DNA of 64,000 nucleotides, taken from Terana coerulea. Lineage: Eukaryota > Basidiomycota > Agaricomycetes > Polyporales > Phanerochaetaceae. Each line of letters opens with the position of its first letter. Within the stretch, counting starts at the first letter, position 1. The stretch lies in NCBI GenBank assembly GCA_024811115.1, contig JAKOGH010000142.1:248001-312000 (forward strand), given 5' to 3'. Of this stretch, positions 35,025-47,288 are shown one piece after another. Made by a program: the position numbers and the translations under genes. The notes under the pieces are model-generated. The model worked only from the letters and a program-made list of their open reading frames with translations. It was not told the origin of the DNA and searched no databases.

Positions 35025-36014
35025 CGCATCCTTGATTCTGAGCCTCCGAAGCTCATAATTATCCCGCAATTGGATATCCCATCGACATGTACTTTCTCGG
35101 ACCTTCTATTCGATGACGCCACGCCCCCGTCATACACTGGCCCGCGAGCCAGTTGTACTTGCCTTTATGGTCAACATGCAAGCCGCTTTAAGCCGTTACT
35201 ATGACTCGCAGCGCATCCTATGCCATCCATTGCCCCTCTTTCCGGCACGCAGCGACTCTTTCCAGCTTTATGATTATGCAAGCCTCCACAATATTCACAC
35301 TATCACCGGCGACGCAACGGCTAGCGGATCGAGAGGCCGGAACTCGCGCACTCGACGCGGACTTGGAGGAGCCCACACTCGAAAGACGCGAAACTCAAGC
35401 TCGGACGATTGGATTGACTGATTTGTACTACGATTTGTCAGTGTATATTAGCTTGTTTTAATACCTCACGTACGAATAATTGTAGGCATAAGACGTGTAA
35501 AAGTTTCACCTCAACGATAAGCGCCTATAACATCTCAGCGCCACAAAGCCCATTACGTAAGGCATTTCTTTGGAAACCTACTTGGAAGCCCCCTAGTACT
35601 ACTAGCATGTATGATCAGAGGTTATCGAGACCGATGATGGTACTCAGTAGGTACAGCTACCATCTTGTACTTGTAGGCTGTCAGAGTAGAGTCGACAGTC
35701 AACGTACTTAACTCATACTCCTGTCACTGCAGAAATACTTACCGAAGTTCTAGTCAACCTTGCCAGATGCAGTAGTGCTTATAACTTAGTAGTAAGTTTG
35801 TTATGTACTGCGTCCGTTGTGCATCTTTGAGTGGGCTGGAAGATATTCACAGAATACCCTGTTACATCACTGAAACTTTGCCCAGTCCATATTTCCGGAG
35901 AAGTGCGGCCAGGAACGCGCCGTGATTTATTCCAGTGCAGCGCGGGATTCACCACGTATCACGGCTACGTATGAATGCATGCCCGCGCGCCATCAAGGAA
36001 TGATGCGCGAGTCT
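35025..36014. other. intergenic, no recognisable gene
   Basis: About 1 kb of AT-richer sequence with repeated short AGTACT-like words, but no gene or larger repeat. Confidence 0.45.
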
Positions 36015-36021
36015 TATAAAA
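36015..36021 (+). promoter_or_regulatory. TATA box of the 90-residue gene
   Basis: TATAAAA lies 63 bp before the ATG at 36078 and is followed by a CT/CA-rich leader, a typical fungal core promoter. Confidence 0.65.
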
Positions 36022-36077
36022 GGCTGAAAGATCTACCCTTCCTCTACCACACACCACCACCATCTCAATTCACCGCA

Positions 36078-36350
36078 ATGTCTTCCAACAAAGCACTCGC
36101 TGAGGAGCAACCCGAGATCACCATTGTGAACCTCGACAGCGAGACCCAGCCGTCTGTCTTCCGCTGCTCACACGAGGACATCAGCGCGCCCGCCACCCTC
36201 GTGAAGATCGCGCAGTTTCTCGAGTCCGAAGGCGCGCTCATCGTCAACCTTACGCTGACGCCGCGTCACCTCTGCGTCGTTACCACCCTTAAGGGCGGGT
36301 GGGTGCCGAGGTTTCAGCAGGCTACCCGTGAGGGTTGGACCCCTGTGTAG
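36078..36350 (+). CDS. 90-residue protein, unrecognised
   Basis: A single-exon gene beginning MSSNKALAEEQPEITIVNL and ending ATREGWTPV. The TATA box, A-rich Kozak context (GCAATGTC) and GC-rich third positions all support real coding. The protein is acidic in its first half, with a helix-like APATLVKIAQFLESEGA segment and a following beta-like LIVNLTLTPRHLCVVTTL. There is no signal peptide, membrane segment or cysteine pattern. I do not recognise a family. It stands alone between the caspase-like cluster and the secreted-protein array. Confidence 0.6.
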   Translation: MSSNKALAEEQPEITIVNLDSETQPSVFRCSHEDISAPATLVKIAQFLESEGALIVNLTLTPRHLCVVTTLKGGWVPRFQQATREGWTPV

Positions 36351-37012
36351 GTGCGCAAGGAGGGTATGTCCTATCAAGCATTACCTCTCTTCATTTTCGC
36401 TGATGCCAAGCACAGTCCCTGACATATCCCGTGGAGAGTGTGTGTGTCAAAGACAGGGATGGGTAGTCGTGAACAGACAGCGCTCGTGCATGTAGGCTTT
36501 TGGCCACGCGTTAAATCGAACTCAAATAGCCTGATGAAGGAGATGAGAAGCAGTAAAGGGCAATCATAGCGCTTCACTCACCGGTCAAGAATGTAGATAG
36601 CTGAGATATTGATACATGAGAGAGAGACAGTGATGCCCTCGTAGTATGAGGTCTGGCCGTCTCAGGGAGGGACGATTATCTTTGCAGTGACGTGAACCAC
36701 TCAAGTTGGCAGGTCCGAGTCATTTAACGCGGTGCACACACATGGAGCGCGTTTGATCACCGCCATATCGAATATCCGTACGAAGGACGTACATCATGAT
36801 GAGCCGCAAAACAGTGATAAGCAGAAGTCGGGACGCGGGAAGGGAGGGCGAGTAAGGAGTGGCAGGGTCAATTACAATGAGAACGACTGCTGGTCTACCC
36901 AAAAACCCAGGGACTGAAATCCTCCACTTCAGGACCATCCAAACGCGGGGGCAGCTGTCAGAAGAGTTACAGTCAGATACATTCAACGAGGGTCGCTGAC
37001 GCAACGCTCACC
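36351..37012. other. intergenic
   Basis: No gene recognised between the 90-residue gene and the first cysteine-rich gene of the array. Confidence 0.45.
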
Positions 37013-37337
37013 TCAGCAGATGGAAGGGTGACCACAGGGAACAGTGCCTCCATCGACCTGGCAGCCGCAGCCCTTGGACTTGCACGTCGACTGCGCGTCG
37101 CCGTCGGAGCATCCATAAACTCCGATGCTGCTGCACTTGCAGTTCTGGGTGCCGCCGCCCAAGCAGTAGGCCGGCAACTGCCCGCCGGTGGAGCCGCAGC
37201 CCGCGATGGTGTACACCGCGGCGGCCGCGAATTCGACGGGGGTGGGGACGGGGCTGGTGGGGGCCTCAGCGGCCGCCGCGGCGACAGCGGGCAGCATGGC
37301 AGAGACGAGCGCGAGGAGCGCGAGGAGCGAAACGCAT
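37013..37337 (-). pseudogene. small secreted ten-cysteine protein, array copy 1 (frame-broken at start)
   Basis: Paralogue of the intact gene at 47289-47612. The mature part is fully preserved, including CGSTGGQLPAYC, NCKCSSIGVYGC and the terminal CGHPSIC, with all ten cysteines. The homologous ATG (37335-37337) is out of frame with it. One extra C in the signal-peptide codons (around 37320-37326) turns the expected hydrophobic stretch into an Arg-rich one, while the correct frame reads LLALLALVSAMLPAV. Without that base the protein would be a normal secreted peptide. TATAAAA is present upstream (37443-37449, minus). Either a fresh mutation or an assembly indel. Confidence 0.65.
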
Positions 37338-39640
37338 GCTAATAGAAGAGCTTTGCTGGAGGGCGGTCGAAGGTGTACTGGGTGTCTTGCTGGGTAGGAA
37401 GGTTTGCAGCGCACTGAGGGGAGGGCAAAGAATAGAGGTCCATTTTATACGAATTCTGGTCGCCAATTCGTCGAGCTCAGAGGCCAGCATAACCACCGTC
37501 CATGAGGCTCACAAGCGCCCGGACACCCGCTTTGCGCTTTCACATCAGCGATGTACATGCCGACGCGCAGGGCATGGGGCTACAGCGATGCAAAAGGGTC
37601 AGCGTCTATGAAGCATTGCCGGGTTCGAAGCGCGAGACTGACTATCTTCCGTGCGTAGCCGACGTTCGCTCAGGCAGTACATCCTGTAGGGCCCGCGCCG
37701 CATTATATGCGCCGCGACGTACGAAGACCTACTAAGGCCAGTAAGTCATCAAAAGGTACTCACAAGTCAAGGCTCATGCCACTGAATGATATGAACGGAC
37801 TTAGATTGCGAGCCAACTCCAGTTCCATCGCTGTCATTGAGGTGGGGATGGGAGGTGTGCTTGTAGTATTATTTCGCCTATGTCTGGAACATCGACGAAA
37901 CAGACTAGATCACAACGGGTATGCTCGGGTTTGCTGATTTGCATACCGAATACGTCGGCATTGTCGGGTGGGTGCTCCAACGAAGCCGCCCGTGCGTGAG
38001 AGCTAGTGCAGTGTATGGATGTAATCCGCCTAATCCGCCTAATCCTCATTCCAGCATGCCCCTAAAAATGCATTAGTAGGCTCAACAAAAGCAGACTCAA
38101 TTTGCCGATGGGCACATACGTCTTGATCCCCAAGCTTATACTGGGGTGATAGCCTTAGCTTCCACCTCAGGTTGGAAGTGATGCAGGTCTTCGTTTTCAC
38201 TTCCGTGCACATAGCCAAGACTCTATAATGGAGGACCGCGTCAAAAACTACGTACGGGCGTGGTGTCAGACGGTACTGACCGTGAGTGTGAAACTGATTC
38301 TGCAGAGCGCCGATCGCGCCGTAGGGAAGATGGCGGACACTCGGAATACCCAGCGGGAAGATGCATGTTCACAAAGACATGAATCAGCAGACAAACTTCG
38401 GCATGCTGTTGCCACTAGAGTTTTAATCACCATAGGCATACGGACGCACCTCTGATGATTTCTGCCAGTTTACAACCTTCCTAGCCTGCTCTCGAGGAAG
38501 GCCGCACAACCAAGGCGCGAGCGCGGGGATTGCGAAGGAAGACAAAATGGTACAAGAGCCTAACCGTGCATCCCGCATCCAGACGCCCTGCGCGCCGTCT
38601 TGCACGCCAAGAGCATTTTCCCGCGTTTACGTGTTAATTTTCACCGCGTCTGGATGGGAGATGCACTTTTCGTTGAATTCATCGGAATCCGGGCGGGAGT
38701 CAGGGACGCGAGGCGTCCAGGGACGAAGGAAAGGTATGCGCTCCGGAAGAGCAAGGAACCGGACAATTATGCGGTTGATCAGACTTCCAGAACCTGTAAA
38801 CCTCCTCTTTGTCTGAGCGTTCAGCGACTCGAGAGAAGCGACGTACCTCAGCTCTAGACATCATCCTAAGCGTATGCTCAAAGAATTCCTGGTATTGGGT
38901 TCGAGCCGGGTTGAACGGATGGGTGGACTCGTGACCTGCCCAGGTAGTAAGATAAGTAATGAAGGATGTATCAGGTAGAAGCACCGATGGTACGCAGATC
39001 ACTTGCCGCATACTCTCGAGCCAGGGTGGCTAGCCCGAGGCTAGGCAACAGAATGAAGTAAGGCAAGCCCTGCACTGCATGCGACTATCGTTCGTTATAC
39101 ATGCCTATCGCATGCATGAGGCAACTGTAGGACAAACGTCGAGAAGAGGCGTGCAGCGACAATCGTCTGAGATGTGGATGGATTACATGCTCGTATACGT
39201 ATCGAGATGGATACGATTTAATCGGACAACAAGTAGTAGCCATGCACGAGCACTATACACACTGGTGAGTCACTCCGCACATAGTATGCCAAGGCCACGC
39301 AGAACATACGCACCCATGCAACCTAGCCAGAGCACTCTCGATCTGAGAGCCGTGGCTCACAGTCTAATGTAAGTACGCTCCCTATCCGAATTCTGTCGTA
39401 ATCCACCGGAATGTCGTTCCAGTCGTGGTGGTCACCTTCTGCGGGATTGTGTGACAGACAAAAGCAATTGTGAGCAGGGGTCACACTGGACCGTGACAGT
39501 TGTTGATGTGTTGAGCGATGAAATGATGCACAGCATTTGAAGAATTGTGGCGTTCCGTTTGGCGGATCATGATGGAGCTCTCAAGTATCGAACTTTAGTT
39601 ATAATAACTTCCGTCGATAATACCAATCAATGAGAGTCAA
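37338..39640. repeat. array unit 1, flanking sequence
   Basis: Sequence upstream of copy 1, with recognisable counterparts behind copies 2, 3 and 4. Examples are the block with ACCCGCTTT and CATCAGC near 37520-37555, and the ACTATCTTCC block near 37640. It contains the remnants of a companion gene (see 38715-39045). Otherwise no gene. Confidence 0.55.
38715..39045 (-). pseudogene. companion-gene remnant, array unit 1
   Basis: Two exon-like blocks on the minus strand recur in units 1, 2 and 3. One reads FILLPSLGLATLAREYA (about 39000-39055). The other contains TQYQEFFEHTLRMMSRAEVR and ends DKEEVYRFW (about 38790-38915). Splice-like donors follow the first block. I do not recognise the family. 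The unit 1 version is the best open one; the others carry stops, so the gene seems to be decaying or is only partly visible. Confidence 0.4.
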
Positions 39641-39988
39641 ATGAGAATGTTGGTGAGCAAGGCAAGCTTCGAACGTAAGTACACTGAAATGAGCAGTTCA
39701 AGTCGCCGAATCCGACTCTTCGTACATAACGCATCATCACCGCTATCATAAGTAACCATGCAAGGGGCGTACGTTACAATGGGCAACAGATAATGCTGGG
39801 CAGAAGTTCCGACACACAAACGAAAAGGTGAATAGGGACTGGGGAGTGGATAGCCAATGAGATCCATCGTCATTCCGTCCCCGTGCTTAGCAACCCACTA
39901 TCCTCTCTTCACAAATGATCCCGAGCACACAAACAGCTGTTTCGGCCAGTCAGCGATATACAATGAGATCGCTACCTCAAAGCTCACC
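39641..39988. repeat. near-identical segment, first copy (pairs with 42920-43260)
   Basis: The block leading into array copy 2 closely matches the one leading into copy 3, for example from GTTGGTGAGCAAGG and from ATCGTCATTCCGTCCCCG onward to the gene ends; by eye about 95% of bases agree in the last 130 bp. A related stretch at about 39500-39600 matches 42715-42830. Confidence 0.75.
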
Positions 39989-40305
39989 TTAGCAAACGGA
40001 GGGTGGCCGCACGGGGCGTTTGCGGCTTGGCAGCCGCAGCCCTTGGACTTGCACGTCGTCTGCGCGGCGTTGTCGGAGCATCCATACACGCCGATGCTGC
40101 TGCACCTGCAGTTCTCGCTGCCGCCGCCCCAGCAGTAGTCCGGCAACATGCCGCCGACGGAGCCGCAGCCCGCGATGGTGTACACGGTGGCGGGCGCAAA
40201 TTCGACGGGGGTCGGGACGGGGCTGGTGGGAGCCTCAGCGGCCGCCGCGGAGACGGCGGGCAGCATGGTAGGAAGGAGCGCGAGGAGCGCGAGAGCGAAA
40301 CGCAT
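39989..40305 (-). pseudogene. small secreted ten-cysteine protein, array copy 2 (frame-broken at end)
   Basis: ATG at 40303-40305 starts MRFALALLALLPTMLPAV, a good signal peptide. The mature part keeps CGSVGGMLPDYC, NCRCSSIGVYGC and KGCGCQ. At the very end one G is missing in the plus-strand run at 40001-40003 (four G in copy 3). The expected CGHPSVC-stop is therefore read as CGHPPFAK and the frame runs on past the conserved stop (39989-39991). The last cysteine is lost. TATAAAA lies upstream (40411-40417, minus). Confidence 0.7.
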
Positions 40306-42700
40306 GCTAATAGAAGAGCTTTGCTGGAGGGCAGTCGATGGTGTGCTGGATGTCTTGCTGGACAGGATGGTGTGCAGCGCACTGAAGAGAGAGGAAGGAC
40401 TAGAGGTCCCTTTTATACGAGTTTTGGTCGCCAATTTGTCGAGCTCAGAGGCCGACATGACTGCCATTAACCAGGTGCACAAGCACCAAGGCACCCGCTT
40501 TTCGACTCCGCATCAGCATTATGCGCGCCGGCGCGCAGGGTGTGGGGCTACAGCAATGTAAAAGATCCCCGCCGGCTGGACGCACCGTCGTTAGCGTTTG
40601 TGAAGCCGCACCGGGTTTGAAGCACGAGACTTACTATCTTCCGCGCGTAGTCGATGTGGGCTGTATACTCCGCAGAGCCCATGCTGCATACTATATGCCG
40701 CGACGACGGAGACCTAAGACGAGTAAGTCATCGATAGTTGCACACAGGTCTAGGCCTACCACGCTGAATAGTAGGAATGGATCACGAACCAGCGCTGATT
40801 CCATCACTTTCGTCAAGACGAGGATGGGGCGATGTAGTGCTATTTCGCCTACATCTGGAATATCGACGAACCAGACCAATCAGAACGGGCAAGCTCGGAT
40901 TCTTGGAGTTGCATGCCGAATACACTGGCATTTTTGGGTGGATCCTCCACCAAGGCCGCCCGTGCGTCGAAGCTAGCGCAATGTATGACTGTGATCTGTC
41001 TAATCCTCGTTTCAGCATGCCTCCAGACAAAAACAACAGCATGAACAGACCAAAAAGGCCGGGCTAAACTTGCCGACGGGGTACATACATCTCGACCACC
41101 AAGGGGCCATATACTGAGTTGTTAATCTTGGCTTCGATCTCAGGCCAGAAGTAATAAATAAGTAGTGGTCCGGCCTTCATTGCTGCTGTCTCGCATATAG
41201 CAAAGGCTTTAAAATGAAGGACCATGTCAAATACTTCGTACGGGCATAGTAGTAAAGGTACTGACCACGCGCTTGAAACTTGTTCTGCAAGGCGCCGATC
41301 GCCGCCGTAAGGATGGTGGCGGACGCCAAGACTACCCAGCAGGCGATATTTTAGTTACAAAACCCCGGCTTGACAAAAGGACTTACGTATATTGTCGCCG
41401 CCGGGGCTGTCATTACCATGCGCCGTCTTGCATGCCAAGGACATTGTACTGCCTTTACGTGTGAAGATGTAACGCGACTCGAGGATAAAGGCGCTTCTAG
41501 CTGAAGACATTGTGATTCGGGCGGAGTGGTTAACGCTAGGCGTTGAAAGGATGGTTGGGGCGAAAGCTATGCACCTGGAAGATCGAGGGGCAGCACCATC
41601 ATGTGGTCGATCAGACTACCAGAACCTGTAGACGTCTTGCCTAAGTGTACAGCAATCCGAAGTGAAGGAACAACGGACTTCAGCTCCATATATGCACATA
41701 AGCGCAGTTTCGAGGAATTCGCGATATTGGGTTCCAGGGGGTTGAACGACACCGGTTAGGGTAGTCTACGTGGCAACAGGAGGAGGAAAGTATCAGCGGT
41801 TGAGTCGTTGATGGCACACGGATCACTTACCGCGTAACCTCGAGCCAGGGCGGCTGGTTCGAGTCCAGGCAACAGTATGAAGTAAGTCAAATCCGTACAG
41901 TACTTGCACTGCACTATCGCTCGTTCTATGCCTATTATGATAGGCATGTGAAGACTGTACAGCAGGGGTCGAAAAGTGGCTTGCAGCTGGAATCGTCTGA
42001 CGTGGTGAAGAAGTGCATGATTCCTTTGAGACAAACAACGCGCAGTTACTAGAAAAAATATAGCCATACACGAGCACTACGTGATTCTGCATACACTGGT
42101 GAGTCACCCCGTACACATGCTGAGGCTATGCAAAACATACGTGCCTAAGCTGTAGCCCAAGTATCCTCGGCAGAGTCATGACTCTCAGTGTAACGTGCGC
42201 TTCATACGAAACCTCCGCCGTAGTCCACAAGGATGTTGTCTCCAAGTCAGCCACGGTGGCCTGTATGTGATGGGGTGACAGACGAGGAGGGTTCAGGAAG
42301 CTATTCAGGAACTCTGATGATCCGTCACGCTGTAACAGTTATCGGCTGAGCTGTGACAGGTCCCGAGGCCGATTTATATCGCGCATTACACCTGCGTTAA
42401 AGATGTTGTAATGGGTGTGACGTACGTCACGCTGCCTCTAGTATCTTCCTCTCGCCTGACTTTGCTTGAGTACTTACTACATACGGTGAGTCATTAAGCT
42501 GCTAGTGCTGAGTACTGAGTCTTGCAATCAATAATATTACACACACATCGTGAATAATCGTGTAAGAGATCTGCATTGCAATGAGTCACATGCCATACCA
42601 CGGTCTACTAGAGAGTGCATGTTGCAAAGGCTGAGGGGAGCTGTGAGAAAATAGCACTATTGCATATGGACTATATGTTGAATGTCTACGTTGGACCTGG
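40306..42700. repeat. array unit 2, flanking sequence
   Basis: Homologous to the sequence behind copies 1 and 3. Shared blocks include AAGCACCAAGG near 40480, the ACTTACTATCTTCC block near 40630 and minus-strand coding-like words FVDIPDVGEI (about 40840-40875), matched by FVDVPDIGEI in unit 1. From about 42180 to 42700 I see no counterpart or gene. Confidence 0.5.
41600..41880 (-). pseudogene. companion-gene remnant, array unit 2
   Basis: Carries the blocks FILLPGLEPAALARGYA followed by a GTAAGTG donor (about 41828-41880) and TQYREFLETALMCIYGAEVR ending QDVYRFW and a stop (about 41610-41740). They align with unit 1 but with many changes. Family not recognised. Confidence 0.4.
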
Positions 42701-42714
42701 ACCTTGACGGTTGT

Positions 42715-43260
42715 TGAACGTTGATGTGTCGAGCGATGAGATGATGCACAGCATTTGAAGAGCATGGCGGTTGTGGCGTTCCGTTTGGCGGATCATGATG
42801 GAGCTCTCAAGTATCGAACTTTAGCTATAATGACTTGAGTCGATAATACCGGTCAATGAGAGTCAAATATATGAGTCTCTGTCAGCTACTTCATCGAGCA
42901 TGCATGACGCCGAAGAGAGCGTTGGTGAGCAAGGAAAGCTTCGAACGTAAGTACACTAAAGTGAGCGGTTCAAGTCGCCGAAATCAACTCTTTATACATA
43001 ATGCATCATCGCCGCTATCATAAGTAACCATGCAAGGGGCGTACGTTGCAATGAGCAACATATAATGCTGGGTAGAAGTTCCGACACACGAACGAAAAGG
43101 TGAGTAGGGACTGGGGAGTAGATAACCAATGAGATACATCGTCATTCCGTCCCCGTGCTTAGCAACCCACTATCCTCTCTTCACAAATGATCCCGAGCAC
43201 TTAAACAGCTGTTTCTGCGAGTCAGCGATATACAATGAGGTCGGTACCTCAAAGCTCACC
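42715..43260. repeat. near-identical segment, second copy (pairs with 39500-39988)
   Basis: Repeats the sequence found left of array copy 2, including GATGATGCACAGCATTTGAA, GGAGCTCTCAAGTATCGAAC and the last 130 bp before the gene end. It marks the most recent duplication in the array. Confidence 0.75.
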
Positions 43261-43577
43261 TTAGCAAACGGAGGGGTGGCCGCACGGGGGATTGACGGCC
43301 TGGCAGCCGCAGCCCTTGGACTTGCACGTCGTCTGCGCGGCGCTGTCGGAGCATCCATACACGCCGATGCTGCTGCACCTGCAGTTCTGGCTGCCACCGC
43401 CCCAGCAGTAGTCCGGCAACATGCCGCCGGTGGAGCCGCAGCCCGCGATGGTGTACGAGGCGGCGGCGGCGAACTCGACGGGGCCGGGACGGGGCTGGTG
43501 GGTGCCGAGGCGGCCGCGGCCGAGGCGGCGGGCAGCATCGCGGGGACGAGTGCGAGGAGAGCGACGATGAGACGCAT
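43261..43577 (-). pseudogene. small secreted ten-cysteine protein, array copy 3 (frame-broken in middle)
   Basis: ATG at 43575-43577 gives MRLIVALLALVPAMLPAAS, a signal peptide. After SPVPAP the frame is lost: the plus strand reads GACGGGGCC (G-run 43480-43483), where copies 1, 2 and 4 have five G. Downstream, the second frame still spells the family pattern: CGSTGGMLPDYC, CSSIGVYGC, KGCGCQ and CGHPSVC with its stop at 43261-43263. All ten cysteines remain in that frame, so the break looks very recent or artificial. TATAAAA upstream at 43682-43688 (minus). Confidence 0.7.
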
Positions 43578-46500
43578 GGTTGGTGAGCAGGCTTGGCTGG
43601 GGTGCAGTCGAGGGTGCGCTGGCTATCTTGCTGGGCAGGAGAGCTGCAGTGTACTGAGGAGAGCGGACAGTCCAGAGGCCATTTTATACCGATTATTGCT
43701 CGCACATTCGTCCAGTCCAGAGAGCAGCATGCCCGCCGTGATCTACGAGGCTCGACAAAGCACCAAGGTACCCGCCTTTCGATGGCGCATCAGGCCTTGT
43801 GTCCTCCAATCAAGTGGGCGCAGGGCCACAGATATGCAAAGGAATCGCAGGCGCCGCCGCCCGGACAGGGGCATCGTCACTAGCGTCTGTGCAGTCGGGA
43901 TGTGCCCGAGGCGAGAGACCGACTGGATTCTGCGGGCGGTGAACATGGCCGATATACGCAGTAATACTGACTGGCATGCAACAGAATGCATGTTGCATAG
44001 CGTATAGAGCCTACGAAGAATGAACTGTCAAAGGTCGTTGAACACTGGCCAAAGTTCATACATTGCACTGCACGAACCTGGCGTGGACCTATTCCGTCCC
44101 CTTCGCTGGCATTGAAGTAGTGCATGTAACGTTGGAGCATCATTCACCGCCTGCATCTGAAACATCTACTAAGGGAATAGTGCATCGAACCGGTAAACTG
44201 GGATTCGCTGAATTATGTAGCAAATACCTTGGCATTGTCGAGCGAATGCTCTACAAAGGCTGCACGAGCGTCGTTGCTGTCACAGCGTATGGGCATCTCG
44301 GCCTGAACGACGCCGCTATCATGATGTATAAGTATCCTCGGGTGGATCCTCGTGTCAGCATGGGTCTAACCACGAGATTTTTGTGGCTCCAAGAGGGCCA
44401 GGTTCTACCTGCCGACCTCACGCCTTCATCTTCACTACTGAGCCTACACCGAGTTGAGTTCTCAGCCTTTCAGTTAAGTCAGGAACTCACGAGTAAGGCG
44501 TACTTACCAGGCACTCTTCGTTGTCTCATTCTGCAGCAAGCAGGCCCTACAGCAAAGGACTGCGCCCCAAGCTGCTCGTGCGGGCAGTGCGGCAAAGGGT
44601 GACCGCGAGCTTGAAATTTGTTCAGCAAAAGCACCGATCACCGCCGTTGGAGTGATGGTGGAGGCCCGGAAGACCCAAAGAACCGAATTGCGTTGCGAGA
44701 ACCTGACATCGTGGATAGAGACTTATGTTGCTGCGCTAGGAGCTGTCACCGCCATGGGTTAATTCGGATGCAACCTCCAATAAAATTACTTACCATGTTG
44801 CACCTCTCCAAGCCTGCTTCAGACGAAGGACATGCAGCCGCTATGGAGGGCTGTGGATTGCTAAGGGTGCGGGACGTGTACGAGTGGCTCGCCGTTCAGC
44901 TCAACTCACTCCGGGCATCCTTCCCCGCCTGTGCGCGCAATTCTGCTTGCCAAGAACATTGCACACAGGGATTTGTACTAACACATCAAGTTGTGCGCGC
45001 AGTCCGTTGAACACATCAGGGCGTGGGCGGTCTCGGTGACGGCAGGCCTCGAGGTGACCAACGGATACAACGGTGTGTACCTGAAAGAGCACGGTGCAAA
45101 ACAATTGTGCGATTACTGAGTCTACCAGAACCTGTGGACCTTATCTTTGCCTGAGTGTTCATTTCCTCGAAGTGAGGAGGCGACGTACCGCAGCTCTGAT
45201 TGCATGGCTCCCAATGGCCTATTTTTGGATAATCCTGAAATCGGGTTCAAACGGGGTCGAACGGCGACGATTACTAGACTCGTGCCCAACTTACGTGGTT
45301 GGATGAGGCGGGGCGTACCACCAACGGAGTCAACGACTCCTGTGCGTATTACTTGCCACGTAATCAAATCCGCACCAGGGTGGCTAGTTCGAGCCTGGGC
45401 AACCTATCACTGCACTGCGTCCAAATACCGCTCGTTACACGCATATAGTATCATGAGTGCAAGGCAACTGCAGGACAGGCGTCAAGAAGGGCTTGTGGCG
45501 ACGGTCATCTGAGATGCGGACGGGGTGTATGCTTACTTTGAGAGATCTACGGAGTAGCCACGTAAGAAACGGCCATGCGCGTGCATCGTGCAATCTGCCA
45601 GTGAGTGCTAGTGAACGACCGCGCACATATGCTGAAGCCATGTTCGAGTACGCACCTCCGAGTCACCCACACGCGCTGACTGCCAGGCTACAGCCTGAGG
45701 CCTGGGCCCTGAGGACCCTCGCTCCAGTCGTCGCTCGTGCATTGATGTAGGCTCCTTGCTAGATTTTCGACCTAATCGGTGAGTACCCCGTCGTAGTCTG
45801 TGTTGAAATATGCGAGATTGAACGAGATTCTTCACCACACTCACCGGCCACATTGTAAAAGCTTTTGGTTGGTCGAGCTGTGAGTCACAAGCCCAGAGGC
45901 ACGAAATTTCGGACGCCTGAATGAGCGCCAATCAGGTGTTTACCCAAATTAGGCAGGTCGCCAGGTTGGGATCTGCCACGTTCTTCGACGAGGCTGACCC
46001 GCGACGCGATCGACGCGTGCCATGTTTACGCGGTATGTTTACTGCCAAACAACGAGGCTGACCCGTGAGTTGCCAGCCTCAGAACATATAAATACCACGG
46101 CATTGGGGCTCAACCGTCCTCAGCTCCCTCTCCCTCTTCCCCTCAGGCTCACTTGCCTCCCCTCCCTCCTCCTCACTGTCTCTCCTCTCCTTCGCCATCT
46201 TGACTCCCTTCCCTACCCTTCCCCGAGTGTGGACGGGCATTCCCCAGGTTGGATGTCTCTCCGGGCGGTGCCTCTTCGTGGCTCTCGGGATGAGTACCGC
46301 GCGGGCCTTCGGGTCTACGCTGGGAAACTAAATCCGCCGAACCAACCAAACCAAACCGACGCAGCAGCAGATACACCAGGGGTCGGGTAGCAAGAGGGCG
46401 GAAGCCTCAGGGCCTCAGGCCTCCCCGGCCTCGCCGGACTCAAGACTGTCGACGTCGCGGCGTCTGTCCTCAAGCACCCCTCAAGGTACTACTTACTCGA

Positions 46501-47288
46501 ATATACCCTCAAAACAACAAGACACAACACAAATAAGGTGCGTCCCGAGGGAGGGTAAGCATCTGAACGATGCTCGTCCTGGTGCGGACCTTTACGCGGT
46601 CCTCGGGATAAGTAACTTACGAGTCTTTGACGGACTTGTGAGCGAAACCAACACGCACCTAAATTCATCTACGTTTCCATGAGTCCTGAGTGAACTGCAC
46701 CTCATCAATGATGCATTCGCCGCCTTCAAACGTAAGTCACTTTTTTCACTTCAGTCGACTGTGTGGTTGACATACCCCCTCATTCCAATTTAGAGGAGCA
46801 GGTTTCTCGTACTGTTGGAAGTCGAAGTTCGCGTTCAGATCGATATCCGCGCGTGGTCGATCCGCTTTCCATGAACAGAGTCCTAGTTGATCAAAAATGA
46901 TGTGATGGGTGTGACTTACGTGACACTATCTCCAGGCTGCTGACAAGTTTTGCTCTACTTTGTCCTCTTTGCACTTGGGCTGCAGTAAGCTGCCCAACTG
47001 GCGGGTCTGAGTCTTACACTCTGTCACAAGCAACCGTGCGAGGGGCGTACATTGCCATGAGTCAAATGTGATACGACGGCCTAGCCAAAGTTTGGATGCG
47101 GAAAGGACGACGTGAAGAGAGTGGGTGAGCAAATGACCGACGAGACTGATTGCCATTCCAGCCCAATGCCCGCGCATCAAGACCTGCTTCCATTCTCCAG
47201 CCCCGGCCTAACAACTTCCTGGCCGTGTAAACACCTATGTCTGAGCGTCAGCCACATACACCAGCAAGTCGCCGCCGCAAAGCTCACA
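43578..47288. repeat. array unit 3 flank and gene-poor spacer
   Basis: The part up to about 45900 is diverged array sequence. From about 45930 to 47280 there is no recognisable gene; a TATA-like ATATAAATA lies near 46087 with a CT-rich tract after it, but I could not build a gene. GAGGCTGACCCG occurs twice (about 45991 and 46050). Confidence 0.4.
45125..45410 (-). pseudogene. companion-gene remnant, array unit 3
   Basis: Weak match to the companion blocks of units 1 and 2: GKDKVHRFW with stop on the minus strand (about 45122-45150) and an ELRYVASSLRG block. The CCAGGGTGGCTAG block at 45378 matches that at 39022. Several stops interrupt it. Confidence 0.35.

Noticed and set aside
38890..45400. 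tRNA-derived SINE copies (GGTTCGAGTCC-like words)
   Set aside because: The words recur because the whole array unit is duplicated, and they fall in a block that also reads as a conserved coding segment ending at a splice donor; no A box or poly(A) was seen.
46585..46735. DnaJ J-domain gene
   Set aside because: DLYAVLGIS and LINDAFAAFK look like parts of a J domain, but there is no HPD motif and stops lie between them.
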